This document shows positions 62,957 to 64,000 of a stretch of DNA of 64,000 nucleotides, piece after piece. The DNA comes from a bacterium (GTDB lineage Bacteria > Electryoneota > RPQS01), in the NCBI GenBank assembly GCA_016703065.1, contig JADJCU010000003.1, forward strand, positions 372,001 through 436,000, read 5' to 3'. The position numbers and the translations under genes are program-made. The notes under the pieces are model-generated. The model was not told the DNA's origin. It did no database searches and worked only from the letters and a program-made list of their open reading frames with translations. Numbering within the stretch: position 1 is the stretch's first letter; the number at the start of each line of letters is the position of its first letter.

Positions 62957-64000
62957 TTATTTCATCAGCACCATCTTGCGGCTGGCCACGAAGTTACCGG
63001 CCTCAACTCGGTAAAGATACACACCGCTCGCCAGATTCGTCCCGTCGAACGACACCGTGTGATATCCCGCCGTGAAGTAGCCGTCGGCCAGACGCGCGAC
63101 CTCGCGACCCATGATATCATAGACGGTCAGCTTGACGTTCTGCGCCTCGGGCAGGCCAATCTGTATCTGCGTCAACGGATTGAACGGATTCGGGTAATTT
63201 GCTCCGAGCTCGTAGTTCAGCGGCACGATCGCATGGCCGAGAGCAGGCTTGTCGCCGCCGTCATCCGGAGTCGGTATCAACAGCTCTGCCGCATCGATAT
63301 TATCCGACAGCGAAGACAGCCAGAACTTGATCGTACCTTCACCAGCGCCGAGCACGTCAACGTCGCCGTCATTGTCATAGTCACCGGCATGAACCACCGA
63401 CGCCTGCGTCAAGGTCGAAGTCAGAACATTGCGATAGAACCGGTTGTCTGTATTTCTCCACCATGAAATCTCCTGATTCTCGTTGGCCGCAAGCAGAAGG
63501 TCGGCGCGGTCGTCAGCATCCATGTCCATCGCGTCCAGTTCACGCGGGAACGGGATCAGCGACGTCACATAGTTCAACTCTTGCGTCGCACCGTCCCACC
63601 AGGCGACCAGCGGTTCCTGCGCCACGCAGAAGTAGATATCCAGCACGTTGTCCGTATTGAGATAAGCGGCGTTAATATAAGACGCGCCATCCATATCTTC
63701 GGCCAGCACTGTGCGGGTGAAGACCTCGCTGCCGTTGTTGATGTACTTCGCGAACATCCCACCTTCAAATGCGGCGCCGAGAATGTCCATATCACCGTCG
63801 CCGTCTACGTCAACGACTTCTACCGATCGCGCACCGACAAAGTTATTGTCAATCACAAACCGTGTGAAGACCTCGTTGCCGTTGTTGCGCCACCAGCTGA
63901 TGTCATTGGCGTCGCAGGCCGCCGTCACGAGGTCCATATCGTTGTCGCCATCGACGTCTTCAATGACAACGTCTCGTGCGCCGTCATAGTTTGATGCAAT
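62957..64000 (-). CDS. FG-GAP/VCBS repeat protein with C-terminal Por/T9SS sorting domain, partial (N-terminus beyond window)
   Basis: The frame is open from the window edge to 62957, 347 residues. The first 230 hold repeats with calcium-binding-like Asp motifs (DVDGDGDMDILGAAFEGG, MDMDADDRADLLLAANEN, DYDNDGDVDVLGAGEG) and ISWWRN elements, typical of FG-GAP/VCBS propellers. The C-terminal 85 residues form a type A sorting domain: NYPNPFNPLTQIQIGLPEAQ, YDIMGREVARLADG and ASGVYLYRVEAGNFVASRKM. Such domains direct export by type IX secretion in the FCB group. The signal peptide is outside the window. Confidence 0.9.
   Translation of the reverse strand: MASNYDGARDVVIEDVDGDNDMDLVTAACDANDISWWRNNGNEVFTRFVIDNNFVGARSVEVVDVDGDGDMDILGAAFEGGMFAKYINNGSEVFTRTVLAEDMDGASYINAAYLNTDNVLDIYFCVAQEPLVAWWDGATQELNYVTSLIPFPRELDAMDMDADDRADLLLAANENQEISWWRNTDNRFYRNVLTSTLTQASVVHAGDYDNDGDVDVLGAGEGTIKFWLSSLSDNIDAAELLIPTPDDGGDKPALGHAIVPLNYELGANYPNPFNPLTQIQIGLPEAQNVKLTVYDIMGREVARLADGYFTAGYHTVSFDGTNLASGVYLYRVEAGNFVASRKMVLMK

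Noticed and set aside
1..64000. CRISPR arrays, tRNA or rRNA genes, insertion sequences, prophage or attachment sites
   Set aside because: Reading both strands I found no direct-repeat array, no tRNA-like cloverleaf, no transposase or integrase frame and no phage genes.

Overview
The window looks like part of the chromosome of a flagellated bacterium from the FCB superphylum, of the Zixibacteria/KSB1/Marinimicrobia kind. That placement is inference. It rests on a C-terminal Por/T9SS-type sorting domain on an FG-GAP repeat protein, outer-membrane and lipoprotein genes, an archaeal/eukaryotic-type (type 3) ProS, moderate-to-high GC, and a flagellar gene order typical of deep-branching Gram-negatives. 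Coding density is high and genes often overlap by 4 bases (ATGA or GTGA).

Region 1 (1-23.5 kb, all minus strand) is one large flagellar locus. In transcription order it reads flgC, a 63-aa ORF, fliE, fliF, fliG, fliH, fliI, fliJ, motE-like, fliK, a 74-aa Cys-rich ORF, flgD, a TIGR02530-like gene, flgE, fliL, fliM, fliY/fliN, fliO, fliP, fliQ, an HDOD gene, fliR, flhB, flhA, flhF, an 85-aa membrane ORF, fliA and a cut-off small ORF. It supplies the rod/MS-ring base, switch, export gate and ATPase, hook, FlhF and sigma-28. flgB, flhG, motA/motB and flagellin are not here. A sigma-54-like promoter precedes the hook block.

Region 2 (23.9-29.4 kb) has a lipoprotein HlyD-type subunit, an ABC ATPase and an ABC-2 permease on the plus strand. 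Convergent to it are an NtrC-type sigma-54 activator and a CheW that carries an internal CZB zinc-binding domain, with a second sigma-54-like site between them.

Region 3 (29.7-38.8 kb, plus strand) holds uvrA, an M28/PA peptidase, nadA, aspA, a TauE/SafE permease and a DUF4846-like exported protein.

Region 4 (38.8-54.0 kb, minus strand) contains trxB, lpd, two exported small proteins, proS, an outer-membrane protein, cobO, ftsH and an exported protein. Upstream of these lies a compact operon, aroF-aroA-aroE-aroC-aroK-aroBQ, that encodes all seven shikimate-pathway steps; AroB and type II dehydroquinase are fused. A good sigma-70 promoter precedes it.

Region 5 (54.3-64 kb) has an NHLRC2-like thioredoxin/NHL lipoprotein, deoC, an Hpt/response-regulator pair, an exported beta-carbonic anhydrase, a pentose-phosphate set (tkt-rpiB-tal) and the cut-off FG-GAP/T9SS protein.

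I infer about fifteen single-base frame breaks in eleven otherwise well conserved genes (fliK, ybhR-like, cheW, M28 peptidase, tauE, cobO, aroC, aroA, aroF, tal, tkt). They are most simply assembly indels, and I give merged coordinates for those genes.
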